This document shows, in pieces, positions 43,854 through 52,808 of a stretch of DNA of 64,000 nt. The stretch is taken from positions 1 through 64,000 of the forward strand of contig CAZOJY010000002.1 in NCBI GenBank assembly GCA_964580235.1. The letters are read 5' to 3'. Origin of the DNA: G020348385 sp964580235 (GTDB lineage Bacteria > Acidobacteriota > Aminicenantia > Aminicenantales > Aminicenantaceae). Below the pieces are notes generated by a model that did not search any database, was not told the origin of the DNA, and saw nothing but the letters and a program-made list of their open reading frames with translations. The translations under genes and the position numbers were made by a program. The stretch's first letter is position 1. Each line of letters opens with the position of its first letter.

Positions 43854-45116
43854 ATGGAAAAAGCAATTCTTTTACACTTGGCAACAAACAAAAGGGAACG
43901 GGCTGAAGCGGAAGAATCCATCAAAGAACTCCGAAGATTGGTTCAGTCGGCCGGGGCTGATGTCATCCATGAAATATTGCAGGTCCGGCCTAAGATATCT
44001 CCCAAATATTTCATCGGGGGAGGCAAAGTCGAAGAAATCATTCAATTGAAACAGGAAACACAGGCAGATCTCATCATTTTTGACCACAACCTTTCGCCGA
44101 TCCAACAGAGAAGTTTAGAAGACGCAATCCCTGGAAAGATCCTCGACAGGACACAACTCATCCTGGACATTTTCGCCCAGCGTGCCCAAAGCAAGGAGGG
44201 AAAGCTTCAGGTCGAGCTGGCTCAGCTGAGTTACCGGCTCCCTCGCCTTTTGGGACGAGGAAAAACTCTCTCTCGATTAGGGGGAGGAATCGGCACCCGA
44301 GGTCCTGGAGAGAAAAAACTCGAAGAGGACAGAAGACGCATTCAAGACCGGATCTCACGGATCAAGAAAGAAATCCTCCGTGTCCAGAAGCGACGCATTC
44401 AACAGAGGAAAAATCGCAGGAAGGGTCCGATTCCAATCGTGTCTCTCGTTGGCTACACAAATGCAGGAAAGTCCACATTATTCAACAGGCTCTCCAGCGA
44501 GAGTATGTTTACATCCTCCCAACTCTTTGCCACCCTTGATCCTGTTCTACGCCGTGCCTATCTTCCAGATGGACTCTATTTTTTTCTCTCCGATACCGTG
44601 GGTTTCATCAAAAAATTACCTGTTGAGCTAATCGAAGCCTTCAAAGCCACTCTGGAAGAGATCAAGGAGTCCGACTGCATCCTTCATGTCATTGATACAA
44701 AGTCCCCATTATGCAACTCCCAAATCGAAGCCGTGGATAATATTCTATCCGATTTGGGTGTTAAGAATATTCCAGTCATTAAGGTCTTCAACAAAATCGA
44801 CCTTTTTCCAAACATAGCGGACTTTTTGCTCAAAAATAATAGTTCTCCCCATCAATCTGTTTACATTTCTGCTAAAACAGGAAACGGAATCCACCTGCTT
44901 CACAAAAAGCTTCGTTCTTATCTGTTTCAAAAGATGAATTTTTATGATCTCAGCATTCCGAAATCCAAAAAAAATATCATTTCCTCTTTCTCAAAATGGT
45001 CAATTGTGCTAAAAAAGAGAGAAAACCGCGAAAACATTGAAATAAAAATAATGGCCGATCCAAAATCCGTTCTAAACTACACATCTTACATCAAGAGAGG
45101 AGGAGAAAATTGGTGA
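43854..45116 (+). CDS. hflX: GTPase HflX
   Basis: A 420-residue ribosome-splitting GTPase. The N-terminal nucleotide-binding region has PKYFIGGGKVEEI, and the linker has the family motif GGIGTRGPGEKKLEEDRR. The G domain starts GYTNAGKSTLFN near residue 200, with DTVGFIKKLP as G3. miaA and hflX are neighbours in E. coli too, but there hfq lies between them; here it is absent and the gap is 1 bp. Confidence 0.96.
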   Translation: MEKAILLHLATNKRERAEAEESIKELRRLVQSAGADVIHEILQVRPKISPKYFIGGGKVEEIIQLKQETQADLIIFDHNLSPIQQRSLEDAIPGKILDRTQLILDIFAQRAQSKEGKLQVELAQLSYRLPRLLGRGKTLSRLGGGIGTRGPGEKKLEEDRRRIQDRISRIKKEILRVQKRRIQQRKNRRKGPIPIVSLVGYTNAGKSTLFNRLSSESMFTSSQLFATLDPVLRRAYLPDGLYFFLSDTVGFIKKLPVELIEAFKATLEEIKESDCILHVIDTKSPLCNSQIEAVDNILSDLGVKNIPVIKVFNKIDLFPNIADFLLKNNSSPHQSVYISAKTGNGIHLLHKKLRSYLFQKMNFYDLSIPKSKKNIISSFSKWSIVLKKRENRENIEIKIMADPKSVLNYTSYIKRGGENW

Positions 45117-46435
45117 GAAGAGCATATGCCTTGTGTTTTCTGATAATACTGATATTGGGGGCATGCGCAACATACCAACCACCACCTCCCAGCCTCTATC
45201 TCGATAAATTGCCTCAATCCATCGTGACCGAACTCTCTCTCGATGAGAGAATCGTCATTGAAGAAGCCTGGAGGAGCCTGAGGCAGGGGAAGGGAAGCAA
45301 AGCCCGCAAAACTCTGATGAGCCTGGATGAACAAAGCCCTTTTTACTATGTTGGCATGGGATACGCCTACTTCATGATGAACGATATTGCACTGGCAGAA
45401 GACTTTTTTAAGGCGGCCCAGCGATATTCCCCGGATATGATTATCGTCCATCTGGGCCTGGGACAAATTTATCATAGGACAGGTCGCGACGACCAAGCGT
45501 TTGCAGAATTCCGGGAAATTATCAATAGAGATCCGAGCCACATCTGGGTTAAGGCTCAATACGAAAATATTAAAACCAAAAAAACGCAAGAATCGTTGGA
45601 GACAGGTAAGTCCTTTTTTGATGCAGGGAACATGGAGAGCAGCAAGGAGGCATATCTTCGGGCCTTGTATTATTCCCCAGAATCTCTACAAGCTCACCTT
45701 GCTTTGGCTGACATTTTCCAACAAGAAAATAACATGGAAAACGCCCTTGTTCATCTGGAAGCAGCCAGTAAATACGATCCCGAAAATAGGGATATCTTCA
45801 AGAAGTATGGCAATGCTCTATTTTTGGCCAATGAAAACAAGCAGGGCCTTAAGATTTACGAGAGATTGTCGGCAGAAGAACCCGAAAACCAAGAATACCA
45901 GCAGAGAATCGAAATCTTGAAAAACCGATTGGGAATCTTTGAGCTTCCAAGTCAGTACAACACCATAAATACTTCTGAAGCCGTTTCGAAAGAGGATGTG
46001 GCAGCACTTCTAGCGATCAAGTTCAAGAATGTCTTTGGGAAAACCGCAAAAAAACCACCGATAATCATCGACATCGCAACTTCATGGGCAGACGATTACA
46101 TCCTCCAAACGACATCACTCGGTCTATTGGACATATATCCTAATCATACATTCCGCCCAAAAAAAATTATAACCCGGGCAGAAATGGCTGAAATCCTCCT
46201 CCGGCTGGTCAATTACATAAGGGATAGAGGCTTTAAATTCATCCAGCAGATCCCGCAAGAAAAAATCCAAATATCTGATGTCTCTGCGGACAATTATTAC
46301 TATCAACCCATCATCCAGATTGTATCCTATGATATCATGAGTCTGTCACTGGATAAAACATTTAAGCCAGATCTACCCGTAACCGGCAAGAATGCCATCA
46401 AACTCCTCGATATCATCCTGGGTCAGATCAACTAG
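45113..46435 (+). CDS. Lipoprotein with TPR repeats and C-terminal SLH domain
   Basis: About 440 residues from a GTG at 45113 (GTGA overlap with hflX); a TTG one codon upstream fits as well, both served by AGGAGG. The lipobox LGAC puts the lipidated Cys at residue 18. TPR repeats cover about 40-280, and an SLH-type domain lies near 320-440 (LGLLDIYPNHTFRPKKIITRAEMAEIL). In diderms SLH domains bind peptidoglycan or its secondary polymers, so it may link the outer membrane to the wall. Its overlap with hflX is unexpected. Confidence 0.85.
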   Translation: MRRAYALCFLIILILGACATYQPPPPSLYLDKLPQSIVTELSLDERIVIEEAWRSLRQGKGSKARKTLMSLDEQSPFYYVGMGYAYFMMNDIALAEDFFKAAQRYSPDMIIVHLGLGQIYHRTGRDDQAFAEFREIINRDPSHIWVKAQYENIKTKKTQESLETGKSFFDAGNMESSKEAYLRALYYSPESLQAHLALADIFQQENNMENALVHLEAASKYDPENRDIFKKYGNALFLANENKQGLKIYERLSAEEPENQEYQQRIEILKNRLGIFELPSQYNTINTSEAVSKEDVAALLAIKFKNVFGKTAKKPPIIIDIATSWADDYILQTTSLGLLDIYPNHTFRPKKIITRAEMAEILLRLVNYIRDRGFKFIQQIPQEKIQISDVSADNYYYQPIIQIVSYDIMSLSLDKTFKPDLPVTGKNAIKLLDIILGQIN

Positions 46436-46490
46436 GCACCTTTAAAGACACCAAGATGGTTAGTCATACATATTTATTCAGGCTTATAAG

Positions 46491-47069
46491 ATGAACAAAC
46501 TGGCAGAAGAACGTTTTTGGAACATCCCCAATTTCTTCAGCACGCTCCGGATCCTTCTGATCCCGTTTTTTATTTATATGATGCTCCAAAACAAGCTCCT
46601 GGAGTCCTTGGTTGTTTTTTGCGTTGCAAGCACAACAGACATCTTGGATGGATTGACGGCCCGTATCTGGCATCAGAGGACAAAAATCGGCGGGCTGCTC
46701 GATCCTGCTGCGGACAAGCTGTTGATGACCACAGCCATCATCGTCTTGAGCCTTCCCACCCTCAGCCGGCCAAACACTATCCCCCTTTGGCTTACAGTTG
46801 CCATTATCGGCCGCGACATCGTCATCGTATCCGCTGCAGTCGTAATCTACAAACTGAAGGGCCAAAAAAAATTCCCTCCAAGTTTATCAGGGAAGGCCAG
46901 CACCGTCTGTCAGATGGGAGTGATCTTGTGTGTGCTTCTGTTTAATATCAGGAACACATCTCCCGGATTTCTCCCGGGGCTGTACATCCTCACTTTCGTT
47001 TTAACCCTCATCTCTGGATTTGGGTATGGATTTAGGGGTTTCCGTTCGTCTTCGCGATCGAAGCAATAA
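46491..47069 (+). CDS. pgsA: CDP-diacylglycerol-glycerol-3-phosphate 3-phosphatidyltransferase
   Basis: A 192-residue membrane enzyme for phosphatidylglycerol synthesis. The CDP-alcohol phosphotransferase motif is complete: DGLTARIWHQRTKIGGLLDP with the following ADKLL. N-terminal NIPNFFSTLRILLIPFFIY is typical of PgsA. It lies 55 bp after the lipoprotein gene and converges on the sugar transferase gene with a 6-bp gap. Confidence 0.94.
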   Translation: MNKLAEERFWNIPNFFSTLRILLIPFFIYMMLQNKLLESLVVFCVASTTDILDGLTARIWHQRTKIGGLLDPAADKLLMTTAIIVLSLPTLSRPNTIPLWLTVAIIGRDIVIVSAAVVIYKLKGQKKFPPSLSGKASTVCQMGVILCVLLFNIRNTSPGFLPGLYILTFVLTLISGFGYGFRGFRSSSRSKQ

Positions 47070-47075
47070 CCAGTC

Positions 47076-48518
47076 TTACAAGTTCTTATCGATGAATCCC
47101 TTGCGGAATGTTTTCCAAAGGATCTTCAAATCGAGGCTCAAAGACCAATTTTGAATGTAATAAAAATCGTAGTCCAGCCTTTTATCTATCGAGGTGTCCT
47201 GTCTGAGTCCATGAACTTGAGCCCATCCGGTAACACCGGATTTCACCTTGTGCCGGAGCATATATTTGGGGATTTTTTCCCGAAATTCTTTCACGAAGAC
47301 TGGCCGCTCCGGGCGAGGCCCCACCAGGCTCATCTCTCCCTTGAGAACATTGAACAGTTGAGGAATTTCATCCAGGCTGAATTTTCGTAAAAACCTGCCT
47401 ATTTTTGTTATCCGAGGATCATCGGAAATACACATGACCGGCCCCGTCTGTGATTCAGCATCACAGATCATGGTTCGGAATTTATGCATGATGAATTTTT
47501 TTCCGTCAAGTCCCATTCGTTCCTGATGATAAAACACAGGCCCCCTGGAGGTAACCCTGATTAAAAGCCCGACAATGAATAAAAGAGGCGAAAACAAAAG
47601 CAAAAAGATTGTGGATGCCAGGACATCCATCAGTCTTTTAGCCAAGAGCAGCACGCCCCTCAGGGGGGGCTCATCAACGCTTATAACAGGGAAGCCATCG
47701 AGATCTTCAACCCGGGCTTTGAGCGTGAGAAGCTGAAAAAGATCCGGGATCAACCTGACATTCACAACATACTTATTGACTACTTTGAGAGTCTCAAGAA
47801 TCTTGCTGTAGTTATTCAAGTCCAATGCCACATAGACATCGGAGACATCATCCTTTTCCAGGACCGATTCCAACTCATTCAAAGGGCCGAGAACCGGGAT
47901 GCCTCCATTGATATCAACCACGTCTCCTGCCTTCCGCTCATCATCCAGGAATCCTTTAATAACAAATCCCAGATCTTTGTACTGCAAAAGTTTTTCAGCA
48001 ACCGATTTTCCCATATCCCCAGCTCCGACAACCAGAACACTCTTTAAATTCATTCCTTTGGCATAACGTCTTTTCATGAAATAAAAGATCTGATTTCGGA
48101 GGAAGGAGATCATCAACACAACCACAACAAAATAAACGGCAAGCCATCCGTGTGACAGCTTGAAGGTCACGCGAAATAGAGGTGCGGCTCCCTGGCTATA
48201 GGCATTTAAATAAGCTAAAACAGCCTGTATGATGAGGATTGTGAGAACGGCATTCAGCGTCACAAGGAAAAAATCATCGATTTTTGTTCGCTTCAGCCTC
48301 GTCCTGTAGAATCCCTGGAGAAAAAAGATCATCATGTGAATGGCCAGAAAGAGAGGCAGGACAAGGATGTAAGATCTTAATGGGGGAACTCCTCTTGCAG
48401 GATTGACAGGAATGACATAAAACCGAAATCCATAAGAGTAAAAATAGGACACCAGGATTCCCAGGAAATCACTCAACAGGAACCAGCCGATCAAATCGCT
48501 ACGCTGACGTTTTATCAT
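47076..48518 (-). CDS. Undecaprenyl-phosphate sugar phosphotransferase (WcaJ/WbaP-type)
   Basis: A 480-residue initiating transferase. Four or five N-terminal membrane helices are followed by a CoA-binding-like domain (SVLVVGAGDMGKSVAEKLLQ). The C-terminal bacterial sugar transferase domain has HKFRTMICDAE, KFSLDEIPQLFNVLKGEMS and LVGPRPERPVF. It loads the first sugar phosphate onto the lipid carrier for polysaccharide synthesis. It is the last gene of the cluster, overlapping the preceding glycosyltransferase by four bases. Glucose versus galactose cannot be told. Confidence 0.94.
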   Translation of the reverse strand: MIKRQRSDLIGWFLLSDFLGILVSYFYSYGFRFYVIPVNPARGVPPLRSYILVLPLFLAIHMMIFFLQGFYRTRLKRTKIDDFFLVTLNAVLTILIIQAVLAYLNAYSQGAAPLFRVTFKLSHGWLAVYFVVVVLMISFLRNQIFYFMKRRYAKGMNLKSVLVVGAGDMGKSVAEKLLQYKDLGFVIKGFLDDERKAGDVVDINGGIPVLGPLNELESVLEKDDVSDVYVALDLNNYSKILETLKVVNKYVVNVRLIPDLFQLLTLKARVEDLDGFPVISVDEPPLRGVLLLAKRLMDVLASTIFLLLFSPLLFIVGLLIRVTSRGPVFYHQERMGLDGKKFIMHKFRTMICDAESQTGPVMCISDDPRITKIGRFLRKFSLDEIPQLFNVLKGEMSLVGPRPERPVFVKEFREKIPKYMLRHKVKSGVTGWAQVHGLRQDTSIDKRLDYDFYYIQNWSLSLDLKILWKTFRKGFIDKNL

Positions 48519-49627
48519 TTTTCACCTTGAAATTCGTTCCATTTCTCATGAAACACAGCCGATACCTTCTCCTTGAATAAATCCCGAGAGAATGTCAAAG
48601 CATTCGCCCGTATAATCGATTTATTAAAAGCAATGCCTTGAAATTTGTCAAGCGCGGTTTGAAGACTCCTTGGGGTCAATTCAAGAAAAAAAAGGCCGCT
48701 TTCCTGAGGGATTACGGTCTCTGTCGCTCCGCCCCTTCCATAGGCAATCACGGGTATTCCACAGGCCTGGGCTTCCAGCGAGTTGATGCCGAAATCTTCT
48801 TCACCGGGTATCAGAAGAGCCTTAGCACCCTGATAGGCCTGACGCAGTTCCTGGGAAGACAGAGAGCCGAGAAATTCGATATTTCTGTTTGCTGCCTTCT
48901 TTAGCTTTTTGTAATCAGGGCCCTGGCCAACGATCTTCATTTTCAAGCCATTGCGGTTAAAAGTCTCTATAGCCAGGTCTATCCTTTTGTACGGAACCAA
49001 GGCGGAAACAAGCAGATAATAATCGCCCTGTTGGCTGTCAGGCAGAAAAAATTCTGTATCCACAGGAGGATGGAGAACGTCCGCTGTCCTCCGGTAATAC
49101 CGGTAAATTCGCCGGGCGACAGTCTTCGAGTTCGCTAGAAAGTAATCCACTCGGGATGTGCTGGCCACATCCCATAGTCGCAGACGGTGGATTAGAGGAG
49201 GGATGAGCCGACGGGAGAAAAATCCCAATTGATCGGCCGAAAAATAAGCAAAATACTGATTCCAGGCATACCGGACAGGGGAATGGATATAGCTGATATG
49301 CAGGGCATCCGCCCGGGGAATTGCGCCTTTGGCCACACAGTGGGAGCTGGAGATGACCAGGTCATAATCCTGGAGATCAAACAGTTCCACAGCTAAGGGG
49401 TAAAATTGCAAGTACCAGCGGTATCGTTTTCTCAAAAAGGGCATCTTCTGAAGGAAACTGGTATGAATGGTTCTTTTTTCTATATTTTCGATCTGACTTC
49501 CCAAAAAATGAAACAAGGTGTAGATCGGAGCCTCCGGAAAGATTTCTGTAAAAACTTCCAGGACTTTTTCTCCTCCACGTTGGCCTGTCAGCCAGTCGTG
49601 CACCAGAGCAACCTTAGCATTCTCCAT
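48515..49627 (-). CDS. Family 4-type glycosyltransferase
   Basis: A 370-residue GT-B enzyme. N-terminal KVALVHDWLTGQRGGEKVLE is the acceptor side; ALLIPGEEDFGINSLEAQAC is the donor-binding motif with the conserved Glu pair. It likely adds a mannose-like or other nucleotide-activated sugar. It lies between another GT4 gene (26-bp gap) and the initiating transferase. Confidence 0.93.
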   Translation of the reverse strand: MENAKVALVHDWLTGQRGGEKVLEVFTEIFPEAPIYTLFHFLGSQIENIEKRTIHTSFLQKMPFLRKRYRWYLQFYPLAVELFDLQDYDLVISSSHCVAKGAIPRADALHISYIHSPVRYAWNQYFAYFSADQLGFFSRRLIPPLIHRLRLWDVASTSRVDYFLANSKTVARRIYRYYRRTADVLHPPVDTEFFLPDSQQGDYYLLVSALVPYKRIDLAIETFNRNGLKMKIVGQGPDYKKLKKAANRNIEFLGSLSSQELRQAYQGAKALLIPGEEDFGINSLEAQACGIPVIAYGRGGATETVIPQESGLFFLELTPRSLQTALDKFQGIAFNKSIIRANALTFSRDLFKEKVSAVFHEKWNEFQGEK

Positions 49628-49653
49628 CGCGGTGATTATAAAAAACGGGATGT

Positions 49654-50712
49654 TTATTTGTCAATCAGCACAGATATATACTCTTCAATTGTTTTATCCC
49701 AACGGAACTTCAGACTGTGGACAAAACCCTTTGTTTCATAATTTTTTTTGATTCTGTCGTTTTCGATAAAAAGAGTTATTTTTTCGGCCAAATCCTCAAC
49801 GGACTCAGGAGAAAAATACAGGACATTGTTCTCTAAAACTTCTTTCAAGCTCCCGCCAGGGCTGCTGATCACAGCTTTTTTTCGGGCCATCGCCTCCAAC
49901 GGGGGAAATCCGAATCCTTCGTATAAGGAGGGAAAAACAAAAAATTCGGCGCCATCGATGAGCCGGGTCAAATCAGGCTGGATCAGATAACCTTTCATCA
50001 CAACCTTTTTTTCGATTCCCAAATCTGTTACCAATTGCTGGAATGCTTGATCCGGTTTGCCCCCTGCAAGCACCAATCGAAAATCCGGATAACGGTCTTT
50101 CACCAAGGAAAAAGCCCTGATAAGAGTGGATAAATTCTTGTGGGGTTTCAGGTTGCCCGTATAAAGCATATACGGAAAATCAAAAAACGAAGGCTGCGGT
50201 TCCTGCTGAAAAAAAAATTCCGCTATTCCATTATAGATCACTTTGATCCTGGATTCGTCGAAGCGAAATAAATCCCGCAGGTCATTTTTTGTAGTCTCGG
50301 ACACAGCAAATACGATTGCTGCCTTTTTTTGAACCTGCCGCATGAAAAATTTTCCGACCTCAACCCTGAGGGCAGGCTTAAAAAGGTGGGGGAACTTGAA
50401 GTGAATCAGGTCATGGACTGTGATGAATAGCTTTTGAGAAATACATAGAGGATAAACATAATGGGGAGAAAAATAACAGTAGTCCTTCAACTTTCTGATC
50501 TTAAAAGGGATCTCCACATGCTCGCGAAAATCATAGTTTTTTACCGTTGTTTCAATTGAGGACCCGCTCGGCAGATCAAGGGGATTTGTGCTCTTCAAGT
50601 GAATGACCCGGTACTCAAAACACCCACGGTTCACAATCCCCTGAAACAGATTTTGAATGTAGACACCTATGCCATAATCTTCGATTTTTCGGGCATCAAA
50701 AAGAATCTTCAC
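49654..50712 (-). CDS. Family 4-type glycosyltransferase
   Basis: A 352-residue GT-B enzyme. KILFDARKIEDYGIGVYIQN starts the N-domain and FVFPSLYEGFGFPPLEAMAR is the donor site. The pattern is close to mannosyltransferases of exopolysaccharide clusters. It overlaps the preceding family 2 gene by 17 bases. Confidence 0.93.
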   Translation of the reverse strand: MKILFDARKIEDYGIGVYIQNLFQGIVNRGCFEYRVIHLKSTNPLDLPSGSSIETTVKNYDFREHVEIPFKIRKLKDYCYFSPHYVYPLCISQKLFITVHDLIHFKFPHLFKPALRVEVGKFFMRQVQKKAAIVFAVSETTKNDLRDLFRFDESRIKVIYNGIAEFFFQQEPQPSFFDFPYMLYTGNLKPHKNLSTLIRAFSLVKDRYPDFRLVLAGGKPDQAFQQLVTDLGIEKKVVMKGYLIQPDLTRLIDGAEFFVFPSLYEGFGFPPLEAMARKKAVISSPGGSLKEVLENNVLYFSPESVEDLAEKITLFIENDRIKKNYETKGFVHSLKFRWDKTIEEYISVLIDK

Positions 50713-51610
50713 AACGGAACTCCCTGATCAGGTCCATAATCCTGGTATAGATTTCCCTGCTTTCGGATTTATCCATCCACCGACTTAGCCATCGTTTCAA
50801 TCCAAAGCGGAGCAAGAGATAACACTTGAGGACCGCCAATGCCCAGTGGCTGTTATGCTTGCAATAATAATAAAGCTGACTCTTTTTTGCTTCCGACAGC
50901 GCTCTTCCCGGCATTTTAGAAACGGATTGTCCAAGGTAATGGATAATCCGGACGTCTGATGTCATAAGTATTTTTTGACCGATCCGGCGGATCCGCTTTC
51001 CCAAATCTGCATCCTCGACGTAAAGAAAGAATCTTTCATCGAATCCCCCGACTTGCTTGAACAGGCTGCGGTCGATTAAGAAGCAGACCCCGCTCACCCA
51101 ATCTACATCCCGGCTTATCCGGCCTTTTTTTCGTTTGTACTGCCACCGATGCCATTTTTCGGCAAAAAACTTCAGGAAAACCTCTGAAAGGAGATGAAGG
51201 TCCGACCCCCAGGAAATTTGGAGAGATTTGTCGGGAAACAAAACCAGAGGCGCAACGATCCCATATTCTGGATAATTCTTTTTTATGTCCAGGAGTTTTC
51301 CGATCGTCCCTACGGGAACACATGTATCGTTATTCAGAATCAGGAGATATTGACCCATAGCTTGTTTGACTCCCAGGTTATTTGCCCGGGCATATCCGAC
51401 ATTTTTTGGCAGAGTAACCACTTTCACCCCGGGGAAATCCCGGCGTACAGCCCCAACAGAATCGTCAGCCGAGGCGTTATCCACGATAATAACTTCATAT
51501 TCCGGAGAACCTAAATCCTGGAAAAGGCTCTCCAACGTTTTCAGGAGATATGTTCTGTTGTTAAAATTTACGATGATGACCGAAACATCTGGGGCTTTAT
51601 GTATCAACAC
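50696..51610 (-). CDS. Family 2 glycosyltransferase (rhamnosyltransferase-like)
   Basis: A 304-residue GT-A enzyme. Seen: VSVIIVNFNNRTYLLKTLES, the nucleotide-binding IILDNAS-like stretch (VIIVDNASADDSV), the metal-binding LILNNDTCV, and VSGVCFLIDRSLFKQVGGFD. It starts with GTG at 51610, with GGGAG upstream. The type is common for rhamnose addition, though the donor is not proven. Confidence 0.92.
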   Translation of the reverse strand: MLIHKAPDVSVIIVNFNNRTYLLKTLESLFQDLGSPEYEVIIVDNASADDSVGAVRRDFPGVKVVTLPKNVGYARANNLGVKQAMGQYLLILNNDTCVPVGTIGKLLDIKKNYPEYGIVAPLVLFPDKSLQISWGSDLHLLSEVFLKFFAEKWHRWQYKRKKGRISRDVDWVSGVCFLIDRSLFKQVGGFDERFFLYVEDADLGKRIRRIGQKILMTSDVRIIHYLGQSVSKMPGRALSEAKKSQLYYYCKHNSHWALAVLKCYLLLRFGLKRWLSRWMDKSESREIYTRIMDLIREFRCEDSF

Positions 51611-51641
51611 TAATTCTCCCTATCCGTCATCGATCTCTTTT

Positions 51642-52808
51642 CTAACCTGAATAATTCATGCTAAGACATTTGCGAATAATCTCTTCAGTTTTTTCCAGCT
51701 GATTCTCAATGGAATATTTTTCGCAAACACTTTGATGACCCTTCTCAGCAACATTCCGGGCTTGCTCCGGATTCTCGCGAATCGAGAGGATGGCATCCGC
51801 CAACATCCCAGGGACAGGATAATCGACCAAAAATCCATTCTCCCCGGCCGTTATGATCTCTGCTGTTGCACCCTTTCTGACAGCGAGAACCGGAGTTTTT
51901 ACAGACATGGCTTCCACTGCTACCCTCCCGAAAGACTCCACGCAGGAAGCGACAACGAGCAAATCCAAATGGGCCAAAACACTCAAAATGTCAGCTTGAT
52001 ATTTTTCAAAAACCACATGTTTTTCCAATTTTTGGGCGGAAATAAATTTCTGGATCTTTTTAAAATATTTTTTGTCTTTGACTTCACCTATAACCAATAA
52101 TTTCACTTCGGGAATGATTTTCTTGACTATACCGATGGACTCTACCACCTTTTTTTGGCCCTTCTCCGGATAGATCTTTCCGACAATGCCTATAACGTAA
52201 TCTGTCGGTTTAAACCCGAATTTTTGACGGTAGATCTCTTTCAAACCGCCCTGCTCCAAATTCCATTTAAATCCGATAGGCACGATGTGGACTTTATCCT
52301 TGCCCATGAAAGGCTGGCCTGTCGTTTCAGAATTCACGATAATCTTTGCGGATAGGGCCAATAAAAGCGAAATCAACGCCCGTTTCCCGAGAAGAAAACG
52401 CACAGGAGCTTTCTTGGTTCCGAGAATCTCATGAAGACACCAAATATGAGGCACCTTCTTCCATTTCGCCGCCATGCCTCCGCAGAAGTTGACCGCAGAG
52501 TTAGAATACACCAAGTCGATGCTCTCCTGTCTGATCAAACGGGCAATGCGTGCGACGCTTTTTATGTTCCACAACCAGGAAAGAGGCTGCTTCCAAACCC
52601 GGTTCCTCTCTGTAAGCCACCATTTAGACGGGATCAAAACAGTTTTTACAGAAAGCTTCTTTGCCTCCTCATGAAAGGGCCCGGTCCGCGGAAGAACCAG
52701 GATAGGCTGGATTCCCTTTTTGTTGAGGCCTTCAATTATCTGCAGAAGCACCTTTTCTGCCCCATACAATTCCGCAGAATGCGAAAAAAACAGGATCTTC
52801 ACTTTCAT
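51642..52808 (-). CDS. Family 4-type glycosyltransferase whose stop lies in a repeat
   Basis: A 388-residue GT-B enzyme, with ILFFSHSAELYGAEKVLLQI at the start and LVVASCVESFGRVAVEAMSV as donor site. The last codons encode MNYSG and TAG, and they are the repeat core TAACCTGAATAATTCATG read on the opposite strand. The true end may have been replaced by repeat insertion; the family C terminus is variable, so function need not be affected. The start overlaps the upstream GT4 gene by four bases. Confidence 0.92.
   Translation of the reverse strand: MKVKILFFSHSAELYGAEKVLLQIIEGLNKKGIQPILVLPRTGPFHEEAKKLSVKTVLIPSKWWLTERNRVWKQPLSWLWNIKSVARIARLIRQESIDLVYSNSAVNFCGGMAAKWKKVPHIWCLHEILGTKKAPVRFLLGKRALISLLLALSAKIIVNSETTGQPFMGKDKVHIVPIGFKWNLEQGGLKEIYRQKFGFKPTDYVIGIVGKIYPEKGQKKVVESIGIVKKIIPEVKLLVIGEVKDKKYFKKIQKFISAQKLEKHVVFEKYQADILSVLAHLDLLVVASCVESFGRVAVEAMSVKTPVLAVRKGATAEIITAGENGFLVDYPVPGMLADAILSIRENPEQARNVAEKGHQSVCEKYSIENQLEKTEEIIRKCLSMNYSG
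51643..51660. repeat. Copy of the TAACCTGAATWATTCAT repeat at a gene end
   Basis: TAACCTGAATAATTCATG matches the cores at 8445, 8478, 8680 and 9902 with one or two changes. It supplies the last codons and the stop of the glycosyltransferase on the reverse strand. Confidence 0.7.
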
